Source: Calliopsis andreniformis
Lineage: Eukaryota > Arthropoda > Insecta > Hymenoptera > Andrenidae
DNA: 64,000 nucleotides
Assembly (NCBI RefSeq): GCF_051401765.1
Contig: NW_027480422.1
Span: 11,302,001-11,366,000, forward strand
Direction of reading: 5' to 3'
Both the position numbers and the translations under genes were made by a program. This document shows, in pieces, positions 52,287-64,000 of the stretch. The first letter of the stretch is position 1. Each line of letters begins with the position of its first letter. Below the pieces are notes generated by a model. The model ran no database searches, was not told the origin of the DNA, and was given only the letters and a program-made list of their open reading frames with translations.

Positions 52287-54640
52287 AGAAGTCAGCGCCA
52301 GAAGCATAAAATACAAAATAGACACAACAGCTTTTCCATGGTATATAATGTATATTTGCAAACAGTGTGAAGGTAGTGGTCATTTCTACGTTCCGGGCAA
52401 CCTAGGCTTCACTCCAGGGCGCTGCTCCACCAGATCCAATAGTTAGGGCCTGAGAAGTCAACGCCAGAAGCATAAAATACAAAATAAATAGAACAGTTTT
52501 TCCATCGTATAAAACGAATAATTGCAATCAGTGTGAAAGTTATGGTCATTTCTACATTCCGGGCAACCTAGGCTTCACCCTAGGGCGTTGCTCCACCAGA
52601 TCGAATAGTTAGGGCCTAAGAAGTCAACGCCAGAAGCATAAAATACGATATACGTACAACAGTTTTTCCATCGTATAAAACGAATAATCGCAAACAGTGT
52701 GAAGGTAATGGTCATTTCTACGTTCCGGACAACCTAGGCTTCACTCTAGGGCGTTGCTCCACCAGATCGAAAAGTTAGGGCCTTAGAAGTCAGCGCCAGA
52801 AGCATAAAATACAAAATAGTTACAACAGCTTCTACGTGGTATATAATGTATATTTGCAAACAGTGTGAAGGTAGTGGTCATTTCTACGTTCCGGGCAACC
52901 TAGGCTTCACTCCAGGGCGTTGCTCCACCAGATCCAATAGTTAGGGCCTAAGAAGTCAACGCCAGAAGCATAAAATACAAAATAAATAGAACAGTTTTTC
53001 CATCGTATAAAACGAATAAGTGCAATCAGAGTGAATGTTATGGTCATTTCTACATTCCGGACAACCTAGGCTTCACTCTAGGGCGTTGTCCCACCACATC
53101 GAAGAGCTACGGCCTTAGAAGTGAGCGCCAGAAGCATAAAATACAATATAAATACAACAGTTTTCCCATCGTATAAAATGAATAATTGCAACCAGTAAGA
53201 ATGTTATGGTCATTTCTACGTTCAGTGCAACCTAGGCTATGCTCTAGGGCGTTGCTCCACCAGATCCAATAGTTAGGGCCCAAGAAGTCAACGCCAGACG
53301 CATAAAATACAATATAAATACAACAGCTTTTCCATCGTATAAAATGAATAATTGCAAACAGTGTGAAAGTAATGGTCATTTCTACGTTCCGTGCAACCTA
53401 GGCTTCACTCTAGGGCCTTGCTCCACCAGATCGAATAGTTAGGGCCCAAGAAGTTAACGCCAGAAGCATAAAGTACAATAAAAATACAACAGCTTTTCCA
53501 TCGTATAAAAGGGATAATTGCAACCCGTGTGAAAGTACAGGTCATTTCTACGTTCCGGGCAACCCAGGCTTCGCTCAAGGGCGTTGCTCCACCAGATCGA
53601 ATAGCAAGGGACTTAGAAGTCATCGCCAGAAGCATAAAATACAATAAAAATACAACAGTTTTCCCATCGTATAAAACGAATAATTGCAACCAGTATGAAA
53701 GTTATGGTCACTTCAACGTTCCGGGCAACCTAGGCTTCACTCCAGGGCGTTGCTCCACCAGATCCAATAGTTAGGGCCTAAGAAGTCAACGCCAGAAGCA
53801 TAAAATACAAAATAAATAGAACAGTTTTTCCATCGTATAAAACGAATAATTGCAATCAGTGTGAAAGTTATGGTCATTTCTACATTCAGGGCAACCTAGG
53901 CTTCACTCTAGGGCGTTGCTCCACCAGATCCAATAGTTAGGGCCCAAGAAGTCAACGCCAGAAGCATAAAATACAATATAAATACAACAGCTTTTCCATC
54001 GTATTAAACGGATATTTGCAACCAGTGTGAAAGTACTGGTCATTTATACGTTCCGGGCAACCTAGGCTACACTCTAGGGCGTTTCTCCGCCATATCGAAT
54101 AGCTAGGTCCTTAGAAGTCAACGCCAGAAGCATAAAATACAATATAAATACAACAGCTTTTCCATCGTATAAAATGAATAATTGCAAACAGTGTGAAAGT
54201 AATGGCCATTTCTACGTTCGGGGCAACCTAGGCTTCACTCTAGGGCGTTGCTCCACCAGATCGAATAGTTAGGGCCCAAGAAGTTAACGCCAGAAGCATA
54301 AAGTACAATAAAAATACAACAGCTTTTCCATCGTATAAAAGGGATAATTGCAACCACTGTGAAAGTTATGGTCATTTCTGCGTTCCGGGCAACCTAGGCT
54401 TCACTCTAGGGCGTTGGTCCACCACATCCAATAGTTAGGGCCAAAGAAGTCAACGCCAGAAGCATAAAATACATTATAAATACAACAGCTTTTCCATCGT
54501 ATATAATGTATATTTGCAAACAGTGTGAAGGTAATGGTCATTTGTACGTTTCAGGCGACCTATGCGTCACTCTAGGGCGTTGTTCAACCAGGTCCAACAG
54601 CTAGGGACTTAGAATTCGACGCCAGAAGCATAAAATAAAA
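52287..54640 (+). repeat. Local 3-monomer and 5-monomer duplications
   Basis: AGGTAGTGG occurs at 52,371 and 52,869, 498 bp apart (exactly three monomers), with the surrounding 300 bp shared. TCCAGGGCGT at 52,911 and 53,741, and AAGTTAACGC at 53,451 and 54,281, give an 830-bp period (exactly five monomers) from about 52,905 to 54,360. At 54,641 the sequence switches abruptly to the homogenised 17.9-kb block. Confidence 0.78.
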
Positions 54641-57600
54641 CATAAGTACAATAGTTTTTCCATCGTATAACAGGAATAATTGCAACCAGTGTGAAAGACA
54701 TGGTCATTTCTACGTTCCGGGCAACCTAGGCTTCACTCTAGGGCGTTGCTCCACCCCATCGAATAGCTGCGGCCTTAGAAGTCAACGCCATAACTATAGA
54801 AAACAATATAAATGCAACAGTTTTTCCATTGTATAAAATGAATAATTGCAAACAGTGTGGTGGTAATGGTCATTTCTACTTTCCGGGCAACCTGGGCTTC
54901 ACTCTAGGGCCTTTCTCCACCACATCGAATAGCTGCGGCCTTAGAAGTCAATGCCAGAAGCATAAAATACAATATACATACAACAGTTTTTCCATCGTAT
55001 AACAGGAATAATTGCAACCAGTGTGAAAGACATGGTCATTTCTACGTTCCGGGCAACCTAGGCTTCACTCTAGGGCGTTGCTCCACCCCATCGAATAGCT
55101 GCGGCCTTAGAAGTCAACGTCAGAAGCATAAAACACAATATAGATAAAACAGTTTTTCAATCGTATAACAGGAATAATTGCAAACAGTGTGAAAGATATG
55201 CTCATTTCTACGTTGCGGGCATCCTAGGCTTCACTCTAGGGCGTTGCTCCACCTGACCGAATAGTTAGGGCCTAAGAAGTCAACGCCAGAAGCATAAAAT
55301 ACGATATATGTACAACAGTTTTACCATCGTATAAAATGAATAATCGCAAACAGTGTGAAGGTAATGGTCACTTCTATGTTCCGGGCAACCTAGGCTTCAC
55401 ACTAGGGCGTTGTTCCACCAGAGCGAATAGTTAGGGCCTAAGAAGTCAACGCCTGAAGCATAAAATACAAAATAAATACAACAGTTTTTCCATCGTATAA
55501 CAAGAATAATTGCAACTAGTGTGAAAAATATGGTCATTTCTACGTTGCGGGCATCCTAGGCTTCACTCTAGGGCGTTACACCACCAGATCGAATAGTTAG
55601 GGCCTTAGAAGTCAACGCCCGAAGCATAAAATACAAAATAAATAGAACAGTTTTTCCATTGTATAAAACGAATAATTGAAACCAGTGTGAAAGTTATGGT
55701 CATTTCTACGTTCCGTGCCACCTAGGCTTCACTCTAGTGCGTTGCTCCACCAGATCGAATAGTTAGGGCCTAAGAAGTCAACGCCAGAAGCATAAAATAC
55801 AATATAAATACAACAGTTTTTCCACTGTATAATATGAATAATTGCAAACAGTGTGGAAGTAATGGTCATTTCAACGTTCCGGGCAACCTAGGCTTCACCC
55901 TAGGGCGTTGCTCCACCAGATCGAATAGTTAGGGCCTAAGAGGTCAAGGCCAGAAGCATAAAATACAATATAAATACAACAGTTTTTCCCTTGTATAACA
56001 GGAATAATTGCAACCAGTGTGAAAGCTATGGTCATTTCTACGTTCAGGGCAACCTAGGCTTCACTCTAGGGCGTTGCTCCACCACAGCGAATAGATACGG
56101 CCTTAGACGTCAATGCCAGAAGCATAAAATGCCATATAAATACAACAGTTGTTCCACTGTTTAATACGTATAATTGCAAACAGTGTGGAAATAATGGTCA
56201 TTTCTACGTTCCGGGTAACCTAGACTTCACCCTAGAGCGTTTCTCCACCAGATCGAATAGTTAGGGCCTAAGAAGACAATGCCAGAAGCCTAAAATACAA
56301 AATAAATACAACAGTTTTTCCATCGTATAAAACGAATAATTGCATCCAGTGTGCAAGTAATGGTCATTTCTACGATCCGGGCAACCTAGGCATCACCCTA
56401 GGGCGTTGTTCCACCAGAGCGAATAGTTAGAGCCTAAGAAGTCAACGCTGAAGCATAAAATACAAGATAAATACAACAGTTTTTCCATCGTATAACAAGA
56501 GTAATTGCAACCAGTGTGAAAGCTATGGTCATTTCTACGTACCGGGCAACCTAGGCTTCACTCTAGGGCGTTGCTCCACCACATCGAATAGTTAGGGCCT
56601 TAGAAGTCAATGCCAGAAGCATAAAATGCCATATAAATACAACAGTTGTTCCACTGTATAATATGAATAATTGCAAACAGTGTGGAAGTAATGGTCATTT
56701 CTACGTTCCGGGCAACCCAGGCTTCACCCTAGGGCGTTGCTCAACCACATCGAACAGCTACGGCCTTAGAAGTGAACGCCATAACTATAAAAAACAATAT
56801 AAATACAACAGTTTTTCCATTGTATAAAATGAATAATTGCAAACAGTGAGGAAGTAATGGTCATTTCTACGTTCCGTGCAACCTAGGCTTCACTCTAGGG
56901 CGTTGCTCCACCAGATCGAATGGTTAGGGCCTAAGAAGTCAACGCCAGAAGCATAAAATACCATAAAAATACAACAGTTTTTCCCTTGTATAACAGAAAT
57001 AATTGCAACCAGTATGAATGTTATGGTCATTTCTACGTTCCGGGAAACCTAGGCTTCACTCTAGGGCGTTGGTCCGCCAGATCCAATAGCTAGGGCCTAA
57101 GAGGTCAACGCCTGAAGCATAAAATACCGTATAAATACAACAGTTTTTCCATTGTATAAAATGAATAATTGCAAACAGTGGGGAAGTGGTGGTCATTCCT
57201 ACGTTCCGTGCAAACTAGGCTTCACTCTAGGGCGTTGCTCCACCAGATCGAATAGTTAGGGTCTCAGAAGTCAACGCCAGAAGCATAAAATACAATATAA
57301 ATACAACAGTTTTTCCCTTGTATAACAGAAATAATTGCAACCAGTGTGAAAGTTATGGTCATTTCTACGTTCCGGGCAACCTAGGCTTCACTCTAGGGCG
57401 TTGGTCCACCAGATCCAATAGTTAGGGCCTAAGAAGTCAACGCCAGGAGCACCAAATACAAAATAAATACAACAGTTTTTCCATCGTATAAAACGATAAT
57501 TGCATCCAGTGTGCAAGTAATGGTCATTTCTACGATCCGGGCGACCTAGGGATCACTCTAGGGCGTTGTTCCACCAGAGCGAATAGTTAGGGCCTAAGAA

Positions 57601-59587
57601 GTCAACGCCTGAAGCATAAAATACAATATAAATACAACAGTTTTTACATTGTATAAAACGACTAATTGCAACCAGTATGAAAGTTATGGTTATTTCTACG
57701 TTCAGGGCAACCTAGGCTTCACCCTAGGGCGTTGCTCCACCAGATCGAATAGTTAGGGCCTAAGAAGTCAAGGCCAGAAGCATAAAATACAATAGAAATA
57801 CAACAGTTTTTCCCTTGTATAACAGGAATAATTGCAACCAGTGTGAAAGCTATGGTCATTTCTACGTTCAGGGCAACCTAGGCTTCACTCTAGGGCGTTG
57901 CTCCACCACAGCGAATAGTTAGGGCCTTAGACGTCAATGCCAGAAGCATAAAATGCCATATAAATACAACAGTTATTCCACTGTATAATACGTATAATTG
58001 CAAACAGTGTGGAAGTAATGGTCATTTCTACGTTCCGGGCAACCTAGGCTTCACTCTAGGGCGTTGCTCATCCACATCGAATAGCTACGGCCCTAGAAGA
58101 CAACGCCATAACTATAAAATACAATATAAATACAACAGTCTATACATCGTATAAAACGAATAATTGCAACCAGTCTGATAGTTATGGTCATTTCTACGTT
58201 CCGGGCAACCTAGACTTCACCCTAGGGCGTTGCTCCACCTGATCGAATAGTTAGGGCCTCAGAAGTCAATGCCAGAAGCATAAAATACGATATATGTACA
58301 ACAGTTTTTCCATCGTATAAAATGAGTAATTGCAACCAGTGTGAAAGTAACGGCCATTTCTACGTTCCTGGAATCCTAGACTTAACACTGAGACATTGCT
58401 CCACCAGATCGAATACATAGGGCCTTAGAAGTGAACGCCAGAAGCATAAAGTACATTAAAAATCCAACAGTTTGTCCATCGTATAACAGGAATAATTGCA
58501 ACCAGTGTGAAAGCTATGGTCATTTCTTCGTTCCGGGCAACCTAGGCTTCACTCTAGGGCGTTGCTCCACCATATCGAATAGCTGCGGCCTTAGAAGTCA
58601 ACGCCATAACTATAAAAAACAATATAATTACAACAGTTTTTCCATTGTATAAAATGAATAATTGCAAACAGTGTGGTGGTAATGGTCATTTCTACTTTCC
58701 GGGCAACCTAGGCTTCACTCTAGGGCCTTTCTCCACCACATCGAATAGCTGCGGCCTTAGAAGTCAACGCCAGAAGCATAAAATACAATATACATACAAC
58801 AGTTTTTCAATCGTATAACAGGAATAATTGCAAACAGTGTGAAAGATATGGTCATTTCTACGTTGCGGGCATCCTAGGCTTCACTCTAGAGCATTGCTCC
58901 ACCACATCGAATGGCTACGGCCTCAGAAGTCAACGCCATAACTATAAAAAACCACATAAATACAACAGCTTTTCCATTGTATAAAATGAATAATTGCAAA
59001 CAGTGTGGAGGTAATGGTCATTTCTACTTTCCGCGTAACCTAGGCTTCACTCTAGGGCGTTTCTCCACGACATCGAATAGCTACGCCCTTAGAAGTCAAT
59101 GCCTGAAGCATAAAATATAATATAAGTACAATAGTTTTTCCATCGTATAACAGGAATTATTGCAACCAGTGTGAAAGACGTGGTCATTTCTACGTTCCGG
59201 GCAACCTAGGCTTCACTCTAGGGCGTGGCTCCACCTCATCGAATAGCTGTGGCCTTAGAGTCAACGTCAGAAGCATAAAACACAATATAGATAAAACAGT
59301 TTTTCAATCGTATAACAGGAATAATTGCAAACAGTGTGAAAGATATGGTCATTTCTACGTTGCGGGCATCCTAGGCTTCACTCTAGGGCGTTGCTCCACC
59401 TGACCGAATAGTTAGGGCCTAAGAAGTCAACGCCAGAATCATAAAATACGATATATGTACAACAGTTTTACCATCGTATAAAATGAATAATCGCAAACAG
59501 TGTGAAGGTAATGGTCACTTCTATGTTCCGGGCAACCTAGGCTTCACACTAGGGCGTTGTTCCACCAGTGCGAATAGTTAGGGCCTT
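54641..59587 (+). repeat. 4.95-kb block, copy 2 of 36,722-41,668
   Basis: Begins at CATAAGTACAATAGTTTTTCC after diverged monomers and runs about 30 units in exact register with copy 1. Both edges are sharp: diverged satellite on the left and, on the right, a switch to the GAAAACAACTCC monomer group at 59,588. Confidence 0.92.
56278..58888 (+). repeat. Third copy of the 21,102-23,878 block
   Basis: Lies inside the 54,641-59,587 duplication and corresponds to 38,359-40,969. Like that copy, it lacks the single monomer found at 22,230-22,390, so the loss (or the gain at 22 kb) happened before the 17.9-kb copying. Confidence 0.82.
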
Positions 59588-60306
59588 AGAAGTCAACGCC
59601 CGAAGCATAAAATACAATAAAAATACAACAGTTTTTCCATCGTATAACAGGAATAATTGCAACCAGTGTGAAAGATGTGGTCATTTCTACGTTCCGGGCA
59701 ACCTAGGTTTCGCTCTAGGGCGCTGCTCCACCACATCGAATAGTTAGGGCCTTAGAAAACAACTCCAGACGCATAAAATACAATAAAAATACAGCAGTTT
59801 TTTCATCGTACAACAGAAATAGTAGGCAACAAGCCAGAAGGTAATGGTCATTTCTACGTTCCGTGCAATCTAGGCTTCTCTCTAGGGCGTTGCTCCACCA
59901 GATCGAATAGTTAGGGCCTAAGAAGTCAACGTCAGAACCATAAAATACAATAGAAATACAACAGTTTTTCCATCGTATAACAGGAATAATTGCAACCAGT
60001 GTGAAAGATATGGTCAATTCTACAATACGGGCAGCCTAGGCTTCAGTCTAGGGCGTTGCTCGACCACATCGAATAGCTATGGCCTTAGAAGTCAACGCCA
60101 GAAGCATTAAATACAATATAAATACAACAGTTCGTCCATCGTATAACAGGAATAATTGCAAACAGTGTGGAGGTAATGGTCATTTCTACTTTCCGTGCAA
60201 CCTAGGCTTCACCCTAGACCGTTGCACCACCAGATCGAATAGCTGGGGCCTCAGAAGTCAACGCCAGAAGCATAAACTGCAATATAAATACAACAGTTAT
60301 TCCCTT
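59588..60306 (+). repeat. Junction segment built from three source regions
   Basis: 59,640-59,995 follows 43,214-43,569 (offset 16,426). About 60,000-60,045 instead follows 44,735-44,780 (GGTCAATTCTACAATACGGGC). 60,050-60,126 follows about 46,282-46,357 (GCTCGACCACATCG and GCATTAAATAC). The rest, to 60,306, has no close match that I found. It bridges the two large duplicated blocks and replaces the 1.5 kb of 41,669-43,200 that copy 1 has at this place. Confidence 0.72.
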
Positions 60307-63300
60307 GTATAACAGGAATAATTGCAACCAGTGTGCAAGGTATGGTCATTTCTACGTTCCGGGCAACCTAGGCTTCACTCTAGGGCATTGCTCCACCACA
60401 TCGAATAGCTACGGCCTTAGAAGTCAACGCCATAACTATAAAATACAATATAAATACAACAGTTTTTCCATCGTATAATAGGAATAACTGCAACCAGTGT
60501 GAAAGTACTGGTCATTTCTACGTTCCGGGTAACCTAGGCTTCACTCTTTGGCGTTGCTCCACCAGATCGAATAGTTAGGGCCTTAGAAGTCAACGCCAGA
60601 AGCACAAGGTAAAATAAAAAGACAACAGTTATTCCATCGTGTAACAGGAATAATTACAACCAGTGTGAAAGTAATGGGCATTTCTACGTTCCGTGCAACC
60701 TAGGCTTCACTCTAGGCCGTTGGTCCACCAGGTCGAATAGTCAGGGCCTTAGAAAACAACTCCAGACGCATAAAACACAAGAGAAATACAACAGTTCTTT
60801 CATCGTATAACAGGAACAATTGCAACATGCCTGAAGGTAATGGTCATTTCTACGTTCGGGGAAATCTACGCTTCTCTCCAGGGTGTTGCTCCACCAAACC
60901 GAATAGTTCGGGCCTAAGAAGTCAACGCCAGAAGCATAAAATACATTAGGGATACAAAAGTTTTTCCATCGTATAACAGGAATAATTGCAACCTGTGTGA
61001 AAGATATGGTCATTTCTACGATCAGGGCAACCTAGGCTTCACTCTAGGCGTTGCTCCACCAGATCCAATAGTTAGGGCCTAAGAAGTTAACGACAGATGC
61101 ATAACGTACAATAAAAATCCAACAGTTTGTCCATCGTATAACAGGAATAATTGCAGCCAGTGTGAAAGTAACGGTCATTTCTACGTTCCGGGCAACCTAG
61201 GTTTCGCTCTAGGGCGCTGCTTCACCACATCGAATAGTTAGGGCCTTAGAAAACAACTCCAGACGCATAAAATACAATAAAAATACAGCAGTTTTTTCAT
61301 CGTACAACAGAAATAGTTGCAACAAGCCAGAAGTTAATGGTCATTTCTACGTTCCGTGCAATCTAGGCTTCTCTCTAGGGCGTTGCTCCGCCAGATCGAA
61401 TAGTTAGGGCCTAAGAAGTCAACGTCAGAACCATAAAATACAATAGAAATACAACAGTTCTTCCATCGTATAACAGGAATAATTGCAACCAGTGTGAAAG
61501 ATATGGTCAATTCTACAATACGGGCAACCTAGGCTTCAGTCTAGGGCGTGGTGCCCCCAGATCGAATAGTTAGGGCCTAAGAAGCCTACGCCAGAAGCAT
61601 AAAATACAATATAAATACCACAGTTTTTCCATCGTATGACAGGAATAGTTGCAACCAGAGTAACGTGATGGTCATTTCTCAGTTACGGGCAACCTAGGCT
61701 TCACTATCGAGCGTTGCTCCACCAGATCGAATAGCTAGGACCTTAGAAGTCAACGCCAGAAGCACAAAACAAAATAAAAATACAACAGTTATTCCATCGT
61801 ATAACAGGAATAATTACCACCAGTGTGAAAGTAATGGGCATCTCTACGTTCCGTGCAACCTAGGCTTCACTCTAGGGCGTTGGTCCACCAGGCCGAATAG
61901 TTAGGGCCTTAGAAAACAACTCCAGACGCATAAAATACAATACAAATACAACAGTTTTTCCATCGTATAACAGGAATAATTGCAACCAGTGTGAAAGATA
62001 TGGTCATTTCTACGATACGGGCAACCTAGGCTTCAAGCTAGAGCGTCGTTCCACCAGATCGAATAGTTAGGGCCTAAGAAGTCTACGCCAGAAGCATAAA
62101 ATACAATACAAATACAACAGTTTTTCAACCTTATAACAGGAATAATTGCAAACAGTGTGAAAGATATGGCCATTTCTACGTTGCGGGCATCCTAGGCTTC
62201 ACTCTAAGGCATTGCTCCACCACATCGAATAGCTACGGCCTTAGAAGTCAACGCCATAACTATAAAAAACAATATAAATACATCAGTTTTTCCGTTGTAT
62301 AAAATGAATAATTGCAAACAGTGTGGAGGTAATGGTCATTTCTAGTTTCCGGGCAACCTAGGCTTCACTCTAGGGCGTTTCTCCACCATATCGAATAGCT
62401 ACGGCATTAGAAGTCAACGTCTGAAGCATAAAATATAATATAAATACAACAGTTTTTCCATCGTATAACAGGAATAATTGCAACCAGTGTGAAAGACATG
62501 GTCAATTCTACGTTCCGGGCAACCTAGGCTTCATTCTAGGGCGTTGCTCCACCAGATAGAATAGCTGGGGACTAAGAGTTTAACGCCAGAAGAATAAAAT
62601 ACAACATAAGTACAACAGTTTTTCCATCGTACAAAATGAATAATTACAAACAGTGTGAAAGCAATGGTCAATTATACGTTCCGGGCAATCTAGGCTTCAC
62701 TCTAGGGCGTTGCTTCACCTGATCGAATAGTTAGGGCCTTAGAAGTCAACGCACGAAACATGAAATTCAAAATAAATAGAACAGTTTTTCCAATGTATAA
62801 CAGGAATAACTGCAACCAGTGTGAAACTACTGGTCATTTCTACGTTCCGGGCCATCTAGGCTTCACTCTAGGGCGTTGCTCCACCAGATCGAATAGTTAG
62901 GGCATTAGAAGTCAACGCCCGAAGCATGAAATACAAAATAAATAGAACAGTTTTTCCAATGTATAACAGGAATAACTGCAACCAGTGTGAAAGTACTGGT
63001 CATTTCTACGTTCCGGGCAACCTAGGCTTCACTCTAGGGCGTTGCTCGACCACATCGAATAGCTATGGCCTTAGAAGTCAACGCCAGAAGCATTAAATAC
63101 AATATAAATACAATAGCTTTTACACCGTATAACAGGAATAATTGCAAACAGTGTGAAAGGTATGGTCATTTCTACGCTCCTGGCAACCTAGGCTTCACTC
63201 TAGGCCGTTACTCGGCCACATCGAATAGCTATGGCCTTAGAAATCAACGCCTGAAGCATAAAATACAATAAAAATACAACAGCTTTTCCATCGTATAAAA

Positions 63301-64000
63301 GGTATGATTGCAACCAATGTGAAAGTAATGGTCATTTCTACGTTACAGGCAACCTAGACTTCACCCTAGGGCGTTGCTCCACCAGATCGACTAGTTAGGG
63401 CCTTAGAAGTCAAGGCCGGAAGCATAAAATACAATAAAAATACAAGAGTTTTTCCATCGAATAACAGGAATAATTGCAACCACTGTGAAAGTGATGGTCA
63501 TTTCTACGTTCCGAGCAACCTGGGCATCACTCTAGGGCTTCGGTCAACCAGATCCAATAGTTAGGGCCTAAGAAGCCAACGCCAGGAGCATCAAATACAA
63601 AATAAATACAACAGTCTTTCCATAGTAAAACAGGAATAATTGCAACCAGTGTGAAAGAAATGGCTATTTCTACATTCAGCGCAACCTAGTCTTCACTCTA
63701 GGGCGTGCTCCACCGGATCGAATAGTTAGGGGCTTAGAAAATAAGGCCAGAAGCATAAAATACGGTTTAAGTACAACATTTTTTCCATCGTATAAGACGA
63801 ATAATTGCAACCAGTCTGAAAGTAATGGCCATTTCTACGTTCCGGGCCACCTAGGCTTCGCTCTAGGGCGTTGCACCACCACGTCGAAGAGTTAGGGCCT
63901 TAGGAGTCAACGCCAGAAGCATAAAATACAATATAAATACATCAGTTTTTCCGCTGTATAGAATGAATAATTGCAAACAGTGTGAAAGTAATGGTCATTC
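60307..64000 (+). repeat. 3.7-kb block, copy 2 of 43,549-47,243 (cut by window end)
   Basis: Same monomer order as copy 1 with few differences: one-base loss at 61,657, ACATTAGGG near 60,953 against ACAATAGGG, and TTACAGGC near 63,343 against TTCCAGGC. It continues to the last base of the window. Confidence 0.88.

Larger units (their letters stand above)
1..64000 (+). repeat. Tandem satellite array, 166-bp monomer, about 385 copies
   Basis: Every part of the window is a variant of one 166-bp unit. The register word GAATAG (or GAGTAG, GAAGAG and similar) recurs at 11, 177, 343, 509 and 675 and still keeps step at 63,720 and 63,886. From 11 to 63,886 is 63,875 bp, which fits 385 units with a net loss of about 35 bp through small indels. 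All units face the same way; I saw no inverted block and no foreign insertion. Invariant landmarks in nearly every unit are CCTAGGCTTCACTCTAGGG, GGCGTTG, CAACGCC, ACAGTTTTTCC and ATGGTCATTTCTACG. Monomer length near one nucleosome plus linker, head-to-tail order and HOR structure are typical of eukaryotic centromeric or pericentromeric satellites. The family is not one I recognise, so centromere function is an inference, and no species is assigned. Confidence 0.97.

Noticed and set aside
1..64000. CRISPR array
   Set aside because: The whole 166-bp unit repeats, with no short constant repeat and unique spacers. Unit length is far above CRISPR repeat-spacer periods.
1..64000. Bacterial or viral sequence
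   Set aside because: There are no coding genes in 64 kb and a single tandem repeat fills the window, which is incompatible with a bacterial or phage genome segment.

Overview
The whole 64-kb window is one uninterrupted tandem satellite array. A unit of about 166 bp repeats head to tail, always in the same orientation, about 385 times. The same register word (GAATAG or a variant) stands at 11, 177, 343, 509 and 675 near the left end and at 63,720 and 63,886 near the right end. I saw no protein gene, tRNA, rRNA, transposon, integron, CRISPR array or unique-sequence island. The open reading frames that exist are short (about 110 codons at most), recur because the monomer recurs, and are broken in most neighbouring copies.

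This points to a eukaryotic chromosome, most likely centromeric or pericentromeric heterochromatin. The reasons are a nucleosome-sized monomer, megasatellite-like length, higher-order repeats (HORs) and purity. I do not recognise the monomer as a named satellite family, so I assign no species. One fully counted monomer (177-342) is 39.8% GC and bipartite: an AT-rich half (25% GC at monomer positions 31-90) and a GC-richer, well conserved part (about 57% GC at positions 121-166).

Layout from left to right. 1-5,572: a composite block that recurs at 12,110-16,189 and contains nested 4-monomer (663 bp) and 9-monomer (1,492 bp) duplications. 4,425-10,805: almost three copies of a 13-monomer, 2,157-bp HOR. 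11,061-13,164: copied 7,300 bp downstream at 18,361-20,464. 16,785-31,100: blocks reused at 7-17 kb spacing, with gains or losses of whole monomers. 21,102-23,878: a block also found at 38,359 and 56,278. 33,253-37,799: a 17-monomer duplication. 36,722-41,668: almost identical to 54,641-59,587, 17,919 bp away. 43,549-47,243: repeated at 60,307-64,000, 16.76 kb away. 47,244-54,640: the most diverged part, with only weak or short local repeats.

Nothing here works as genes. The interest lies in array architecture: several layers of HORs whose junctions can be placed to the base, a relative order of events that can be read from nested copies, a contrast between homogenised and diverged zones, and conserved short dyads in the monomer. 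All coordinates and identities were read by eye; block edges may be off by a few bases, and complete distance matrices were not computed.
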